This document shows positions 39,319 through 51,305 of a DNA stretch of 64,000 nucleotides, piece after piece. The stretch is taken from contig OZ004586.1 of NCBI GenBank assembly GCA_963924555.1, forward strand, positions 7,274,501 to 7,338,500, written 5' to 3'. Numbering within the stretch: position 1 is the stretch's first letter; the number at the start of each line of letters is the position of its first letter. Origin of the DNA: Crambe crambe. Lineage: Eukaryota > Porifera > Demospongiae > Poecilosclerida > Crambeidae. The notes below the pieces were generated by a model that saw nothing but the letters and a program-made list of their open reading frames with translations, ran no database searches and had not been told where the DNA came from. The position numbers and the translations under genes are program-made.

Positions 39319-39456
39319 CACAGAGCCTCCCAGACTCATCCTTATTGAGGGGGTGCCAGGTGTGGGTAAAACCACATTCAGTGAACAGTTTTGCCACAAG
39401 TGGTCTCAGGGCCAACGTCTCAATGGCCACACCCTACTGGTCCTCCTGCCACTATG
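39319..39456 (+). pseudogene. NACHT P-loop fragment
   Basis: An open stretch reads PRLILIEGVPGVGKTTFSEQ, then FCHKWSQGQRLNGHTLLVLL and stops at TGA. GVPGVGKTT is a Walker A and the following pattern matches NACHT. It differs from the GPPGIGKST of the local genes, and lies on the opposite strand. No upstream or downstream NACHT continues. Confidence 0.75.
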
Positions 39457-39487
39457 AAACAACAGAGTGAAGTCGGCCAAAAGTGTA

Positions 39488-39945
39488 TCCGATCTGCATC
39501 CACTTCAACACAACCTATTACACAAAGAAAGAAGTACCATGATGAAAATAATTTACTTTTCGATCACCCACAAAATATGTAGCCTCCAGCTACATATTCC
39601 TCCCCACCACCAGAACTCATTCACTTCATGTGCCTTTCCAAGTGTCAAAATAGTCACTATAATATTGTGTGTGTTGAAGTGACTGCTATGGACACTTTGC
39701 TCAAGTGTACAAGATAACTGGAAACTGCTTTGTGTGGAGACAGAGACATTGCACCCTAAGAGAGTTTTCTCAAGAAAGACGTCATTGACATAAATTCAAG
39801 ACTGTCACATGTTTGTATGTTAGTAAGTGAAGCTCAATCTTAACTACCACAAACCATTCCACAGCAATATGAAGAAGTAGCTATGAGGACATTGTGAATC
39901 TGGACAAAGAGTATGAGACTCTACATCCATACAGTGACTGAATCC
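39488..39945. pseudogene. Scrambled remnants of NLR exon 3 and CARD exon
   Basis: Positions 39490-39520 match the linker exon 3 of NLR gene 1 and its flank (GATCTGCATCCACTTCAA, then CCTATTACA), in minus orientation. From about 39697 the plus strand reads KCTR-stop-LETALCGDRDIA, then DINSRLSH, and near 39900 words like LDKEYETL. This is the CARD exon of NLR gene 3 in the opposite orientation, with stops and shifts. Two neighbouring exon remnants in opposite orientation indicate inversion after duplication. Confidence 0.7.
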
Positions 39946-40162
39946 AGGTGGTGGTAAAGGACAAAGGTCATCTGTTATAAGACTAACTTAGGATCCCACA
40001 TAACAATACCAATGTCCCTATAAGGTGCTCTAGAGATGTTGGGAGTGATGATATCAAGTGCCTGTAAAGACACTTTAAAGTGGACATGTCCACTAGAATA
40101 GTATACCAAGTACACTCAAATATGTTCTACCATATATATATTTTTTTCCCCTTGTCATTCTT

Positions 40163-40376
40163 GTCTCTCCTCTTCCCTCCATACTCTTATTCTACACCTA
40201 CTCCCTTCAAGGGGGCCTTAATAATAGCTAGTTGTCTCTCCTCTTCCCTCCATACTCTTATTCTACACCTACTCCCTTCAAGGGGGCCTTAATAATAGCT
40301 AGTTGTCTCTCCTCTTCCCTCCATACTCTTATTCTACACCTACTCCCTTCAAGGGGGCCTTAATAATAGCTAGTTG
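40163..40376. repeat. 71-bp tandem repeat, three copies
   Basis: Copies start at 40163, 40234 and 40305 (GTCTCTCCTCTTCCCTCCAT to CTAATAGCTAGTT-like ends) and are essentially identical, so the amplification is recent. Confidence 0.9.
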
Positions 40377-40639
40377 GCCCACCTCATTGCTTGCAATAAA
40401 ATTTATTAGAGAAAAAAAAAATCTCCGAATGGGACAAAAAGTATTGGCCTATAGGATATTGGATGTCCAACTAAATTCCACATAACTCTCCTTGTATGTT
40501 TCTCAAGTGCAGCAGGATAGTATGAAGTTCCACTACCTTTTTGTGAGGGATTTTTACAACACTCTCCCTAGTGGGAATCTGATCCATCACCTTCTGAACC
40601 CTGTGATTCCAAAATGGGAACTATTTCCTTCATCTCTTC

Positions 40640-40935
40640 TACTCACCACACCTCACACCCAAAGGCTAGACTAGTCAAGCTAGGACTGCTTAGTACATCA
40701 AGCTACAGCAGACCTTGATCTATAAACCCACCTTTCAAATAGCAACTCTTGATCACTGAATGAATCGCGAACGATAGAAGAACATATCTTACCCTCTAGT
40801 TTTTGCTGACTTTGCACAAACAATATTTCAATATTACTTTATGCTCTAATAGAGAAGATTTGTGGGTGCATCCGATTCTCTTCTCCTCTCGTCTAGAGGT
40901 CCTTTTGCTAACCAAAGCATTGCTTGAAGTAAGTC
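40640..40935. repeat. Unit start block, copy 3
   Basis: Same landmarks as 100-420: GACTAGTCAAGC, the cagacc-TTGATCTATAAACCCA word, and CTCGTCTAGAGGTCCTTTTG followed by GTAAGT. It marks the border between units 2 and 3. Confidence 0.7.
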
Positions 40936-41130
40936 ATGCATAAAGTTTGACCTACCTCCCGTGTCCTTCCAGGCACTCACAAATCTCCTTCCCCTCGTAT
41001 GGTACTCACTTCCTTTACCTCCCACCACCACCCTCTTGTCTGATATTAATATCATGTTAGTTACCCATGGCCATGCTCCATCTCTTCCCCCTCCCCTTAA
41101 ATGTCATCTCCATTTTCTTTGTCACCATTA

Positions 41131-41823
41131 GGGGTCCTCTTGGTAGTCCCCTGGGTAAGGTGTGGCATCCTGAACAGAAACCTCTTCTTCAAGACAGTAC
41201 CATCACAAGGAAACAGTATATGAACATCCGAGGGATATAGTTCAGCCCTCATCTTTGATTAGGAACGTTCTCAGACTTTCCATTCTAGGAGTAAGTCCAT
41301 ATCACACCACAATAGCAGCTGTAACTATTGAAATTTCATGGCTCCCATTTTAATTTAAGTTTGAGAGTTCTATGAAAAGACTAATATGGACAGTGGGACC
41401 CCTCAATGTGTCAGGACTCAAGGGGGAAGTGTCCTGATTAGAGCAATGTCCTTATCTCATGGATGAATTTATGTTAAGAACTAGTTAAATCATAATAGAT
41501 AGTTAATTCCATTCTTGTCATAATATTATTCTAAGGGAAGTGCTGACCATTAGCTGTGCAAAGGAGACAACACGTACTGTTAGGGTGGTCAGAGAAAAAA
41601 ACTTTGTGCTGCTACATTTTGATTGTCTCTATAGGTTAACATCACACTGTAATGCTGTTTAATGTCAGATGATCCTTGACCTTTCTTCCTCACCTCTTGT
41701 GTCCCTCCATTTCCTCCCAATGTTCCTTCCACTGCTACCAAGACAACAGTGGTGGTGCCCAAGAAGGGGTCCCCCATAGCAAAGCCACCTCCCCCCACCA
41801 CATCTGAAGACACCTGAGTGACA
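41131..41823 (+). pseudogene. Decayed LIM exon 9 and exon 7 fragments, unit 3
   Basis: 41131-41296 matches LIM exon 9 in the same decayed form as 21354-21515. At 41711-41818 an exon 7 copy (AATGTTCCTTCCACTGCTAC, GTGGTGGTGCCCAAGAAG) has lost its CAG acceptor and ends in an early TGA. The stretch from 41830 to 42470 holds only an inverted relative of the 31785-32225 repeat. Confidence 0.7.
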
Positions 41824-42614
41824 CCCAACCATGCACCCTCATAGGTAACTAAGTCAATAACTAGTCCTGTGTCAGTGTGTGTGTGGTTTCTCTAACCTAA
41901 CTGTCCATCTATTCTCCTCCAGTCCATATTAAATGGATTCTTCCAGTTTCAATGGAAGTTCTGATAAAAGAAAGAGGGCACACCTCTTATTTACAATGAC
42001 TGCTTTTATCTCCAAGAGAGTCTTCTAGAAGGGACAGAATGGTCTCCCCATTGGGCATCTTTATTCATGGAATGGATTACACCCAATTGTACTCCATTGT
42101 ACACCCGATTGTACCAATTAGCACTAACTAGGGCAATGTGCAACATTAATTTTGACAGCGAGCAAGCAAGCAAGTTAGTGCTACAACTCTTTAGAAGATT
42201 TAGCTGTTGAGTTTATACGTAACAAAGTACTTAAATAAGCCTAGAGCCTCTACAACTACTACTATAGCAATGTGCAGCATTTGACAGTGAGCAAGTGAGC
42301 AGCTGATAGGCTCCAGTGCTTGATATTGCTAGAGTCATGTATGTTATTGTTCCAACCTGGAAGCTCCATACATACAAAGCTGTAATGCTTAGATAAGCCA
42401 TAGTGTCTACAATCCACTTAGATAAGCCTTGTACCTGGCTGCCCACAAAGCTTTAGAAGTCAATCTTGAGATTACAATTTGAGCATCCCCATAGATGCAG
42501 CACGTCAAAACACCAATTCTTAAAGTGGCAGTATTAAATTGTGCATAAAGAATTTTGTTTGCTTTTTTATTTGTTTGTTTGTTTACCTAATCAACCTTTA
42601 CTCCCTACTTTTAG

Positions 42615-43366
42615 ATCACCCCAGGGGGCAAGGCAGCCAAGGGAGGCATAAGATTCAGGGACTATCATCGAGATCAACGGGGACCAAACCAAGGGTCTTC
42701 TCCACTCTGATGCCATGATGCTGATCAAGACCACAGGTGTCACACTCCAACTAAAAGTCACCAAGTGAGTCAAGCCAAAAAGAATAAGCTCCAAATACGT
42801 AGTAGACACACATGGACCCAGCCTTTGGTCCTTCATAGAGAGGTTTTGGAGGGTATTTTGTATAGAGTATAATCTTAGGGTACTTATAGATTCTTGGTTG
42901 AGAAGTTTGTGTAGCGTCCTTTATTGGAAGTTCCAATAAATTTCTCCCTAGACAAACGTCTGTTTGTGTTATGGTCAAACATTTCCTAATGGTTCACTAT
43001 TAATCTTCATGCTCTGTGTATGACATGGAGACTATGATGTCTTAATGCTAAGTGGATTCAAGCTTATAGATCACTGACAGCCATTAGTCCAGAGTGAATG
43101 TATGATTTTTGCCAAGTGAGGGCTACATACATAGAAATATCAGTTACTGGCCACTGTACCATTCATGGAAAAGGATAAGCAAAAATGGCATAATCGAGGG
43201 ATAGTATAGCATTGTAGGGAGCATTCAGTTAGGGTCTGGGTCTCTGTGTGTGAGGATACTTTACCCAAAATATGCTAAAGTGAAATTTTTATACACAACC
43301 AAACCTTTTTATGATAGGGAAGTACCCAGTTATGCTGCTGACTCAGCACCTATTGAATCCACTGAA
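42615..43366 (+). pseudogene. Broken first copy of PDZ exon 2 and truncated exon 3
   Basis: 42615-42764 is PDZ exon 2 with a 2-bp deletion (GACTATCATCGAG for GACTATATCATCGAG), which shifts the frame. Exon 3 begins at 43318 but stops after CCACTGA at 43366, where the duplicated 1.2-kb segment begins. An intact exon 2 follows 5 kb later at 47708, so unit 3 holds two copies of this exon. Confidence 0.85.
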
Positions 43367-43377
43367 ATTTTTTTTTT

Positions 43378-44560
43378 CCATTACTATTACAATTATACTA
43401 TTGTACATGTCCATTAACACCCCTAGAAATGATGTGGCACACACCCACGAGGTATGCCAGTGGATTAACCATAAAGAGAATGTTTTATACATCAAGTGGG
43501 CATGGTTTGATATCCAAAATGAATGGATCAAAGAATTAGAGCTGGTTCCTCTGCACACATGTTGATAGGTGATATGATGTGTAGGTAATGTCCATTGATA
43601 ATACATAAGTCATTGTTAATATCATCAAGTGGGTACAGTTTATCCAAAAGGGTGTGGTCAGGCAAAAGTGGGCATTTTAGTAAAAATTTTCCGTGCACAA
43701 GCATGGATATGCTTGCCATCCTTATTCTGCTCAACCTTCATTTTGTCCCCACCCCAGGTCAGTGGTGTAGCCAAGCCAGGGCCTACCATGAATCTATTAT
43801 CATAAATAACTCAAAGTAGAGTCTTAAAGCACAATTTCATGCTCAAGTCCAACATGAAACATAACCATGCCCTGGGAATGAAAATAACCTGGCTACGCCA
43901 CTGCTTGGGTATAATCCTAAATGAAACCTTGGTGGGCATTATATACTGTGGGTTTTAACAATGTGTTTGTAGTGTAAATGGTTAGTTGGTGCAGCTGTGA
44001 AGCAATACTGACAAGGTATGCACACATCAAACAAACCTCTTAAAATTCCAGCTATTGAAGAATAGTCTATCCCCAGCCTTCATGGTTTCATGAATTAAAT
44101 TGAGGGAATAATCTCACTTTCTTACTCTATCTGTCAGACCACTTGTATGGTGTCTGTGCTGTATGTAGAAAGGTTTATTAGTATAAAGGCAAATTCATTT
44201 TCTATTGATGACATTTGCTGCAGTAGTTGCTGACTATTCCCAAGGACATGGCAATTGCTTTAGGATCGAGATCTGATAGGCACATGCCACTCACTGCCAC
44301 AGGCAAGAAAGTGTCCGGACCCTACCTTGGACAGACTGAAGACGTCTGTTAATTAAGGTTGATATGCATGCTTCTGATGTGTATCTGGAAAATAATTACG
44401 AATATCCTTTTTTTTCCCCCTTAGCTAATATTTCTTCCCCACTAAAGGCAGTGAAGAAAGGGAGTTAGATCCCCATGGATTGATGTCATGGATTGATGCT
44501 CAGTTGGAGAGATATGACTCGATCCAATGACCTCCTGTTTCTGCACTCTCCACCCCTGCA
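43378..44560. repeat. About 1.2-kb segmental duplicate (copy in unit 3)
   Basis: Counterpart of 21747-22930, nearly identical. Here it abuts truncated exon 3, which marks the breakpoint of the rearrangement. Confidence 0.85.
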
Positions 44561-45521
44561 GATCTCACATGTAGTACAAAGGTATAAAAGATATGTAAAT
44601 GTGGACTCCATAATTATACATCTTTTTCCTGGTCCATCCATGCAAGTGTGTAATGACAATAATACCTGCCATTGAATCCCCTCCCCTTTCATAAGAAAAG
44701 CTGGCCCTGTCCCACTCATGTCCAGTTTGCCATCATAATCCTCCATGTGTCTGTACTGTAGGTGGTGCAGCTGTGAAGAAGGCCACTGAGACATCAGTGA
44801 AAGCAACTCAACAAGTCTTTGCCAATGTAACTCTACTAAGATCAAGGTATATGCATATGTGTACTAACTTATTTCCAGCTATTTAACTTGTGCTGGTGTT
44901 CTGTGTATTTGGCAGGGTTCCCTCCCAAACTTCCAGCTTTCCCCCCAAAAAATTTCCATTGGTGGAGGCAAAGTGGTGGATGGTCAAGGTGTGTGTGAAG
45001 CCTGTCAACAACCCATAAGGTAACTAGTCATTATATAGAAGAAGCATATTAGAATTATTATTTTTGTTTGATTTTTGTTAGTCGTGTGCTCTCAGCTTAA
45101 AATCAAAGAAAAGTAGGTTAACTGCTTTTCATGTACTGTTTCACTAGTAACCTCACTTACTGTAGAGTACTCCTTTATTCAACTAATTTTACTACCACCC
45201 CTCCTGATTGTAAGTTACCATTATGCTTCATCACCAATTAACACCAATTAGCTCCTATTCTCACCCTATGACTCTCTTCTTTCCTCCTTCTTTGGGGGTA
45301 GTCTATGGACCTTTAGGGTTCACTTAAAATATGTCAAGGACCTGATCACAGTTTAAGTATGCTGTGCATAGCGCTGAATTTTGAAATAATGGTGGAGTTT
45401 TAATTTGCCGGAACATTTTGTCCAGCCCCTGCAGTGAGTGTGTATGGTTTACTAGGAGAACACATACATAACTCTCTCTTAAACAGAGTGGGAAAGGAGG
45501 TCTACCTTAACATGAGGCCCA

Positions 45522-47520
45522 ATATTGTATGGGTATGGGTATCATGGGGTATTGTATGAGTATGGGTATCATGGGGTATTGTATGGGTATGGGTATCATG
45601 GGGTATTGTATGGGTATGGGTATGATGGGGTATTGTATGGGTATGGGTATCATGGGGTATTGTATGAGTATGGGTATGATGGGGTATTGTATGGGTATGG
45701 GTATGATGGGGTATTGTATGGGTATGGGTATCATGGGGTATTGTATGAGTATGGGTATCATGGGGTATTGTATGAGTATGGGTATGATGGGGTATTGTAT
45801 GGGTATGGGTATCATGGGGTATTGTATGGGTATGGGTATCATGGGGTATTGTATGGGTATGGGTATCATGGGGTATTGTATGAGTATGGGTATGATGGGG
45901 TACTGTATGGGTATGGGTATCATGGGGTATTGTATGGGTATGGGTATCATGGGGTATTGTATGGGTATGGGTGTCATGGTGTATTGTATGGGTATGGGTA
46001 TCATGGTGTATTGTATGGGTATGGGTATCATGGGGTATTGTATGGGTATGGGTATCATGGTGTATTGTATGAGTATGGGTATCATGGGGTATTGTATGGG
46101 TATGGGTATCATGGGGTATTGTATGGGTATGGGTATCATGGTGTATTGTATGGGTATGGGTATCATGGGGTATTGTATGGGTATGGGTATCATGGTGTAT
46201 TGTATGAGTATGGGTATCATGGGGTATTGTATGGGTATGGGTATCATGGGGTATTGTATGGGTATGGGTATCATGGGGTATTGTATGGGTATGGGTATCA
46301 TGGGGTATTGTATGGGTATGGGTGTCATGGTGTATTGTATGGGTATGGGTATCATGGTGTATTGTATGGGTATGGGTATCATGGGGTATTGTATGGGTAT
46401 GGGTATCATGGTGTATTGTATGAGTATGGGTATCATGGGGTATTGTATGGGTATGGGTGTCATGGGGTATTGTATGGGTATGGGTATCATGGGGTATTGT
46501 ATGGGTATGGGTGTCATGGGGTATTGTATGGGTATGGGTATCATGGGGTATTGTATGGGTATGGGTGTCATGGGGTATTGTATGGGTATGGGTATCATGG
46601 TGTATTGTATGGGTATGGGTATCATGGGGTATTGTATGGGTATGGGTATCATGGTGTATTGTATGAGTATGGGTATCATGGGGTATTGTATGGGTATGGG
46701 TATCATGGGGTATTGTATGGGTATGGGTATCATGGGGTATTGTATGGGTATGGGTATCATGGGGTATTGTATGGGTATGGGTGTCATGGTGTATTGTATG
46801 GGTATGGGTATCATGGTGTATTGTATGGGTATGGGTATCATGGGGTATTGTATGGGTATGGGTATCATGGTGTATTGTATGAGTATGGGTATCATGGGGT
46901 ATTGTATGGGTATGGGTGTCATGGGGTATTGTATGGGTATGGGTATCATGGGGTATTGTATGGGTATGGGTGTCATGGTGTATTGTATGGGTATGGGTAT
47001 CATGGTGTATTGTATGGGTATGGGTATCATGGGGTATTGTATGGGTATGGGTATCATGGTGTATTGTATGAGTATGGGTATCATGGGGTATTGTATGGGT
47101 ATGGGTGTCATGGGGTATTGTATGGGTATGGGTATCATGGGGTATTGTATGGGTATGGGTGTCATGGGGTATTGTATGGGTATGGGTATCATGGGGTATT
47201 GTATGGGTATGGGTATCATGGGGTATTGTATGGGTATGGGTGTCATGGTGTATTGTATGGGTATGGGTATCATGGTGTATTGTATGGGTATGGGTATCAT
47301 GGGGTATTGTATGGGTATGGGTATCATGGGGTATTGTATGAGTATGGGTATCATGGGGTATTGTATGGGTATGGGTATCATGGGGTATTGTATGGGTATG
47401 GGTGTCATGGTGTATTGTATGGGTATGGGTATCATGGGGTATTGTATGGGTATGGGTATCATGGGGTATTGTATGGGTATGGGTATCATGGTGTATTGTA
47501 TGAGTATGGGTATCATGGGT
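45522..47520. repeat. 27-bp minisatellite, about 74 copies
   Basis: The unit is close to GGGGTATTGTATGGGTATGG + GTATCAT. Variants are GAGTATG for GGGTATG, TATG or TGTC for TATC, and GGTG for GGGG. The variants form higher-order blocks: a five-unit (135 bp) pattern that starts with a TGTC/GGTG unit recurs about six times, four of them identical. Because 27 is a multiple of three, long open frames appear in two plus frames and one minus frame; these are artefacts. It lies in the intron before PDZ exon 2 of unit 3. Unit 1 has the same right flank (7727-7760) without the array. Confidence 0.97.
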
Positions 47521-48027
47521 AGGAGTGTTAGTCTTCCCATCCTAGCAAATTAGAGTTTGCATTTTCATGTGTGAGAAAGTCACTGTGTTGATAGTTGTGG
47601 CACGTCAAAACACCAATTCTTAAAGTGACAGTATTAAATCAGTTTAGTTTTTTGTTTGTTTGTTTGTTTGTTTGTTTACTTAATCAACCTTTACTCTCTA
47701 CTTTTAGATCACCCCAGGGGGCAAGGCAGCCAAGGGAGGCATAAGATTCGGGGACTATATCATCGAGATCAACGGGGACCAAACCAAGGGTCTTCTCCAC
47801 TCTGATGCCATGATGCTGATCAAGACCACAGGTGTCACACTCCAACTAAAAGTCACCAAGTGAGTCAAGCCAAACAGAATAAACTCCAAATATGTAGTAG
47901 ACACACATGGGACCCAGCCTTTGGTCCTTCATAGAGAGGTTGTCCTCTTTTGGAGGTTATTTTGTATATTTATTGGAAGTTCCACTGGAATAAATTTCAA
48001 ACGTCTTGGTCCTTATGGTTCACTACT

Positions 48028-49400
48028 AGACAAATGCAATGCATTGTGGGGCGAGCCTGAGCTGAATGTGATGCATGTTCCCTTTTAGCAAGGGTGAAAC
48101 AATGAAAAGGCCTCTCTTTCTGAAGACAATCTCTGGTCTGCATTCTCTGAGACTGGCCTCTCTTTTCCTCAGCTGTCTGTGACATCAACTGCTGACTTGC
48201 ACTCTCCCTCAAGTGCTGTCTTTTCTCTGTAGCTATGGTTTGAGCAGGATGTCTTGTTCTTTCTGTTCAGCAGTCTTGGAAGCACACTGAATCTCCCTTC
48301 TACATCTGAGTTTGTCAGCTTTCCATTCTTTAGTAGCTAGCTAGCATCTGCTATTCGATGCCTGAGGCATTCTTTTCTCTGGGCCAGCATTGTCTCTAGA
48401 TTTCTCGATCCACGATGTTCTTTCTGTTCAGCTAGCCTCTAGCTCTCTTAGCTTATAGCACATGTTTATCTATGCATGCGCAATCTACTACTGTACTGTA
48501 CATATGATGTAATGTTACCAGATGATTATCATAGAGAAAAACCACTATTATTAGGACGTACGAGATATATATATATATATATATATATCCCACCTAATAC
48601 ATTTACTCCCATAGAGAAAAGTGCTCTTACTGTCATAAATTCCCTCCCTTAGGGTAAAGTGTGTTTATGACTCATAAACGCACTGTTCCCCAGGCTATGA
48701 ATAACAACAGTTGATTTTCGGAAGATGATAATAATGAAGATAACCATCAGATAACATTGTCATTAACTAGTTATTACTAAAAGAGTCTATTTCTGTCTCT
48801 GTATTATGTTGGTAGTTTATAGCTGACTATTGGAAGATGACTGTTGGAAGAAGATGATTATGAAGATAATTCTGTCTCTGGGTGATTGTTGGAAAATGAA
48901 GAAGTCATCTGGTACTGGGTCACAAGGAAACTTCATAGCTATTTCTTGCAATTTTCCACTGGAAGAAATTATTGTCTAAGGCACATTTGTTCAGTATTTT
49001 TTGGTGTCATACCTTCCGCTAGCTTAGCTAGTTCACTGTCGCTAGCAAAAACAAAACGTGGGTGGAGGAACTCGTTAATAGCTGGGTGTGGTGGGCATGG
49101 GAGGAGTTCAAGTTGAGCCTTGAGGTTCTATAGAGTTGGCATCTGAATAACCGCACATCCCAGGAGAGGGAGAAGCCATGGCAGGAGTTTTCGTTTTGTT
49201 TCGTAACTAAGGGGTAGCTAGCTAACTAAAACTACAGACCGACCAATGAAATCGTGCGCCCTGGGGATATATAACAGTTAGAACACGGTAGTCTGGTGAT
49301 TATGGCCAATAAACACCAGACTACCGTGTTCTAACTATTACATATATACGTATATATATATATATATAATGCGAAGTCTAGAGCCAACTTGCTAGTGTGG
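48028..49400. other. Displaced copy of PDZ-LIM intron 11 sequence
   Basis: From GACAAATGCAATGCATTGTG onward the sequence matches intron 11 of the other copies (about 10840-11330 and 26740-27330). Here it sits inside intron 2. Unrelated DNA (48590-49260) with an (AT)n run at about 48568-48590 interrupts it. This indicates a rearrangement within the array. Confidence 0.65.
49267..49346. repeat. Perfect hairpin of 27-bp arms
   Basis: TAACAGTTAGAACACGGTAG... at 49272-49298 is inverted as ...CTACCGTGTTCTAACTATTA at 49314-49340, with a 15-bp loop. An AT microsatellite follows. It may be a minimal MITE. Confidence 0.75.
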
Positions 49401-51244
49401 GGCTCGTATGGCAAGCCATCAGTATCAAAATTATATTCAGATGTACGTCCGAAACGTACCTTCAAAACACCGTTAAAACGTACGTCCGAAATAAACACGT
49501 ACGTCTAATTTCATTCTGCGCACGCGTGCATACTTCTTGAGCACATTTTTTCCCCCTTTTTTTTATCACATGGTTATCACATGAGCAGTATACAAGTTCA
49601 ATCAAGGAGCTGAGCGGCAGTTTGGCATAGCCACTCTGAATATGTTATTGAGAGACTTGAGCTGTGCATTTCTACTTGTTCCAGTTTGCTTGCTTGATAG
49701 CATTAGTAGAAGTTCGGAACAATCAGAGCTGCAAGAATGTATTAGCTTCTTTATCTCAGCTTTTGAAACGTTTGCATACTATGCAAAAAAAAAGTGGGAG
49801 GAGTATAGCTATAACAATGCTGGAAGGTGATCATCACCAATATTCACCACGTCCACATAATTATGATGTTGTCGACTGGTCGAGGAAGACCCTCTTTTGA
49901 TGTTTCCAAATACTTGTCATCTCTTTCCTTTATTAATGAACAGAAATTGCAGCAATAATTGGTATCAGTAGAATGACTCTCTACAGGTACGTATGTATAT
50001 CAAGTGGCTAGGTAATATCATCCAGAGAAAGAGTACGAAATGTACTGCAATCCATTGTGTTGTGATGCTTACCAGGCTCTATTAGATGGCAACCTTATTC
50101 AGTACCTGGACCTAACTCATTATAGCTATACCATTGATTTATTAAAAGCCTTTCTTTGTGCTGTGTTTATTATTTATCAGACTCTCACCATAAACTGATT
50201 AGATGGAGAATGGTGCCATCGATGGTTATAGTCGGCTTTTAAGATGCACTTCCAACAATCGTGCTTCTAGTGTGTACGAGATTTTCTTAATGGAGGAGCA
50301 AGAGTTACTAGATTTTGTGGGCTCTGCATTATGTATACATCCCAAGAATTAACAGAAGTTTGATTGAGTTTTCTCAAGGTTGGAACAATCATTCCATAAG
50401 AACTGCCAACCATAAAACCCCTCAACAATTATACATGCACTGCTGGTTGTTTGATACTACAGAATTCCAATATTGATGCCCTTGACTTTGATGATTCTGT
50501 TGATACTAACTATGGTGTAGATCTGGATGGAACTCTTGAGACTGATGATCAGGATGGAGTGGTGGTTCCTGAAAACAGAATTAAATTTTCTGATCAAGAT
50601 ATCAGAGCCCTAAAACTGGCCATCAATCCACTTGGTTCATCAGATAACCATGGCGTAGACATTTATGAAGAAACATTACAATACATATCGCTCTACATTA
50701 ACCCAAGTGTAATTTTTTGGTTTATTATTATAAAATTCAGATACATGATAAGCTAGCTAGATGACTAGCCTATGTTAGCAGTTCAGTCACAGTGCATCCA
50801 TTCAAAAAGAAAACTCTTTATTAACTTTGCTAAGAATCGATTGGATCATAGTATATATATGTTGTGGGGAGTTCAAGAGTACAATCACAAGTATGTGCTA
50901 TAGGACGTCGACCAAGCCCTGATAATATATAATTACCCCGCACCTGAGGACAACCATCGTCATATGGTAGCAAGAGTGGGGAGTTGGAACTCGAACAAGG
51001 AAGTTTGCTCTTGATGTACGCTTCTAATTCCTTCTGTTCAATCACTTCTTTCTCTCTTCTCCATTATTGTAGGCACTATAGAGTGATTGCCGCAAGCATG
51101 CAGCTGCTAACTGGAATGTCGTTAACTGCGCATGCGTATTTTCCAATTCGGACGTACGTGTTTATTTCAGACGTACGTTTAAGACGTAGGTGTGGGAAGT
51201 ACATCTGAATTTATTTTTGATACTGATGGCTTGCCATAGGCTCG
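49401..51244 (+). mobile_element. Degenerate integrase-like DNA transposon with TIRs and 6-bp target duplication
   Basis: The element spans 49407-51238. TIRs begin TATGGCAAGCCATCAGTATC and remain alike for about 36 bp. GGCTCG flanks both ends (49401-49406, 51239-51244), and the other units show a site without the insertion. Plus-strand pieces: CISFFISAFETFAYYA (49735-49785), GRGRPSFDVSKYLSSLSF and IAAIIGISRMTLYR-like (49880-49985), HKLIRWRMV and IDGYSRLL (50190-50240), SNNRASSVYEIF (50250-50290), and INPLGSSDNHGVDIYEETL (50620-50680). This order matches an integrase-core (rve) protein family widespread in invertebrates and fish. Frameshifts, stops and the loss of most of the catalytic core make it inactive. 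The superfamily is not certain. Confidence 0.75.
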
Positions 51245-51305
51245 CTCAGGCTCACCCCAATTAATCTTCATGCTCTGTATATGACATGGAGACTATGATG
51301 TCTTA

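Noticed and set aside
45522..47520. Possible CRISPR-like array
   Set aside because: There are no unique spacers; the units are contiguous and the context is animal nuclear DNA.
45507..47553. Three overlapping open frames of 665-677 codons on both strands
   Set aside because: They are pure translations of the 27-bp minisatellite (GYGYHGVLY, MGMGIMGYC, MIPIPIQYP). A repeat length divisible by three with no stop in the unit explains them fully.
48568..48592. (AT)n run as a possible origin or matrix site
   Set aside because: It is a plain microsatellite with no supporting structure.
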